NCBI RefSeq assembly: GCF_009720625.1 | Contig: NZ_CP046266.1 | Coordinates: 1,063,501 to 1,127,500 of the forward strand | Length of the DNA: 64,000 nt | Direction: 5' to 3' | Source: Metabacillus sediminilitoris | Lineage (GTDB): Bacteria; Bacillota; Bacilli; Bacillales; Bacillaceae | Shown here: positions 62,969 through 64,000 of the stretch, piece by piece | Layout of the letters: every line of letters begins with the position of its first letter | Numbering within the stretch: the first letter of the stretch is position 1 | Position numbers and translations under genes: made by a program | The notes under the pieces: generated by a model | The model's input: only the letters and a program-made list of their open reading frames with translations | Told to the model about the DNA's origin: nothing | Database searches by the model: none

Positions 62969-63922
62969 ATGAACAAAAAAGCAATAATATTATCATCTTT
63001 CTTAGGGTTAACATTAGTCATTACAGGATGTAGTACAACACAAGCCAAACAAAGTGAACAGAAGCAGGAACAAACTGTTAAAGAGACTAAAAAAGAAAAT
63101 AAGTTAACCAAAGGACAGGAATTGGCTAGTATTCTAAGTAACACAAATTGGCAAGGTACAAAGGTTTATGATAAAGATAATAATGACTTAACAAAAGAGA
63201 ACGCAAATCTTATTGGTCTTGCAAAATATGATGATGAAACATCGAGATATGAATTCTTTGATAAAACGACAAAAGAAAGCCGCGGCGATAAAGGAACTTT
63301 CTTTATTACCAATGATGGGAAAATTAGGGTATTAATTTCAGAATCAATGGGTTACCAAGCTGTTGTCGAAATAACAGAACTAAATAAAGATATGTTCACC
63401 TATAAAAGAATGGGTAAAGATGCGAATGGTAACGACGTAGAGGTATTCGTTGATCATATTCCTTATAAAGAAACAGAACTTGCCTTTACTGAACCAAATA
63501 AGACTTTGGAAACTTACACAGGTGAAGTAGTTACAAATTTTGATGGGGATAAAATTTTATCCAGCACCCTATGGCAAGGAACAGTGGCATTAGATGAAAA
63601 CGGCAATGATGTATCAAGCTATAATTCAAATTATTTAGGTCTGGCAAGATATGATGATAAAACCAATAAATATGAATTTTTTGATGCCATAACTGGTGAA
63701 AGCCGCGGTGATTACGGCTATTTCGATGTTGTATATGGAAATAAGTTAAGAGCTCATGTTTCACAAGGAATGAAGTATGGTGCAGTTCTCGAACTAACAG
63801 AACTAAATGAAAATAAATTCACTTATAAAAGAAACGGTAAAGACAAAGATGGTAATGACATAACTATTACCGTTGAACATATTCCATATAATGGTGATTT
63901 TAAACTAAAATTCACTAAGTAA
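62969..63922 (+). CDS. Lipoprotein with two DUF4822-like domains
   Basis: 317 residues, ATG 62969 with GAGGAGG upstream. Lipobox ITGC (C21) and a Lys/Glu-rich linker. Two homologous domains of about 125 residues (about 50-170 and 185-310) share LSNTNWQGTKVYDKDNNDL / LSSTLWQGTVALDENGNDV, the pair LIGLAKYDDETSRYEFFDK / YLGLARYDDKTNKYEFFDA, ESRGD and FTYKR. The family resembles DUF4822. The domains are beta-rich, function unknown. A strong terminator follows. Confidence 0.85.
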   Translation: MNKKAIILSSFLGLTLVITGCSTTQAKQSEQKQEQTVKETKKENKLTKGQELASILSNTNWQGTKVYDKDNNDLTKENANLIGLAKYDDETSRYEFFDKTTKESRGDKGTFFITNDGKIRVLISESMGYQAVVEITELNKDMFTYKRMGKDANGNDVEVFVDHIPYKETELAFTEPNKTLETYTGEVVTNFDGDKILSSTLWQGTVALDENGNDVSSYNSNYLGLARYDDKTNKYEFFDAITGESRGDYGYFDVVYGNKLRAHVSQGMKYGAVLELTELNENKFTYKRNGKDKDGNDITITVEHIPYNGDFKLKFTK

Positions 63923-63951
63923 AAAACTTTAAATAGGGTTAGTCATGTAGT

Positions 63952-63986
63952 CAAACAGGGAACGGATTTCGTTCCCTGTTTAGTTT
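63952..63986 (+). terminator. Intrinsic terminator
   Basis: AAACAGGGAACG-GATTT-CGTTCCCTGTTT. Ends the DUF4822-like gene. Confidence 0.85.
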
Positions 63987-64000
63987 CTCTAACTATGATG

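Overview
The window looks like a chromosomal segment of a low-GC, spore-forming Firmicute of the Bacillaceae. The evidence is the AT-rich composition, strong AAGGAGG-type ribosome binding sites, frequent TTG/GTG starts, a Spo0E-family phosphatase, a SinI-like domain, an SR1P-like peptide remnant, CcpA-type cre boxes and a ydaO-type c-di-AMP riboswitch. No species is claimed. LAYOUT. (1) 1-11 kb is accessory. It holds the end-truncated gene of a ferritin-like protein, a serine resolvase with its own repeat sites, decayed recombinase fragments, and a compact same-strand cassette at 2.7-7.0 kb. The cassette encodes a PD-(D/E)XK-type nuclease fold protein, an FRG-domain protein and a large protein ending in a HEPN-like RNxxxH motif. 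This is the best candidate here for an undescribed (probably anti-phage or abortive) system. A stray 3' end of groEL follows, then two surface or secreted proteins: a bPH-TM-Excalibur protein, and a secreted protein with an N-terminal His/Cys motif and GY-G repeats. (2) 11.1-30.4 kb is a tRNA-Val(GAC) integration hot spot. The intact tRNA lies at 11.1 kb. Partial copies of its 3' end recur at 26.84 kb and 29.93 kb. Short direct repeats resembling integrase arm-type sites lie just inside, and three different broken tyrosine recombinases sit nearby. The first interval (11.2-26.8 kb) carries a broken IS110-family element and a potassium-homeostasis block: KtrAB-type uptake genes and a cation/proton antiporter on the minus strand, then kdpFABC, a kinase-less KdpD sensor, a CBS protein and an RCK protein on the plus strand. 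Two nearly identical tandem c-di-AMP riboswitches, each followed by a terminator, precede the kdp genes. A DUF6602 protein and a divergent beta-rich protein lie near the right end. The second interval (26.9-29.9 kb) is mostly wreckage. (3) 31-58 kb is an arabinogalactan/arabinan-type utilisation locus. It has three very large secreted multimodular glycosidases (one GH30-like, two with double GH43 modules), a YesMN-like two-component system with an MCP-like partner that has lost the usual chemotaxis tip, two near-identical YtfQ-like sugar-binding lipoproteins, and a YtfR-YtfT-YjfF ABC importer. Both binding-protein genes share a duplicated promoter block with a cre box over the -10, and a related block precedes a small Spo0E-like gene. 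A plausible working model is that the extracellular enzymes release arabinofuranose/galactofuranose-type sugars, the membrane sensors detect them, and the YtfQRT-YjfF importer takes them up under CcpA control. (4) 58-64 kb is ordinary: an SR1P-like frameshifted remnant, an RDD membrane protein, an OmpR-type two-component system, an ankyrin lipoprotein and a DUF4822-type duplicated lipoprotein. All assignments are by reading motifs by eye; no database search was run.
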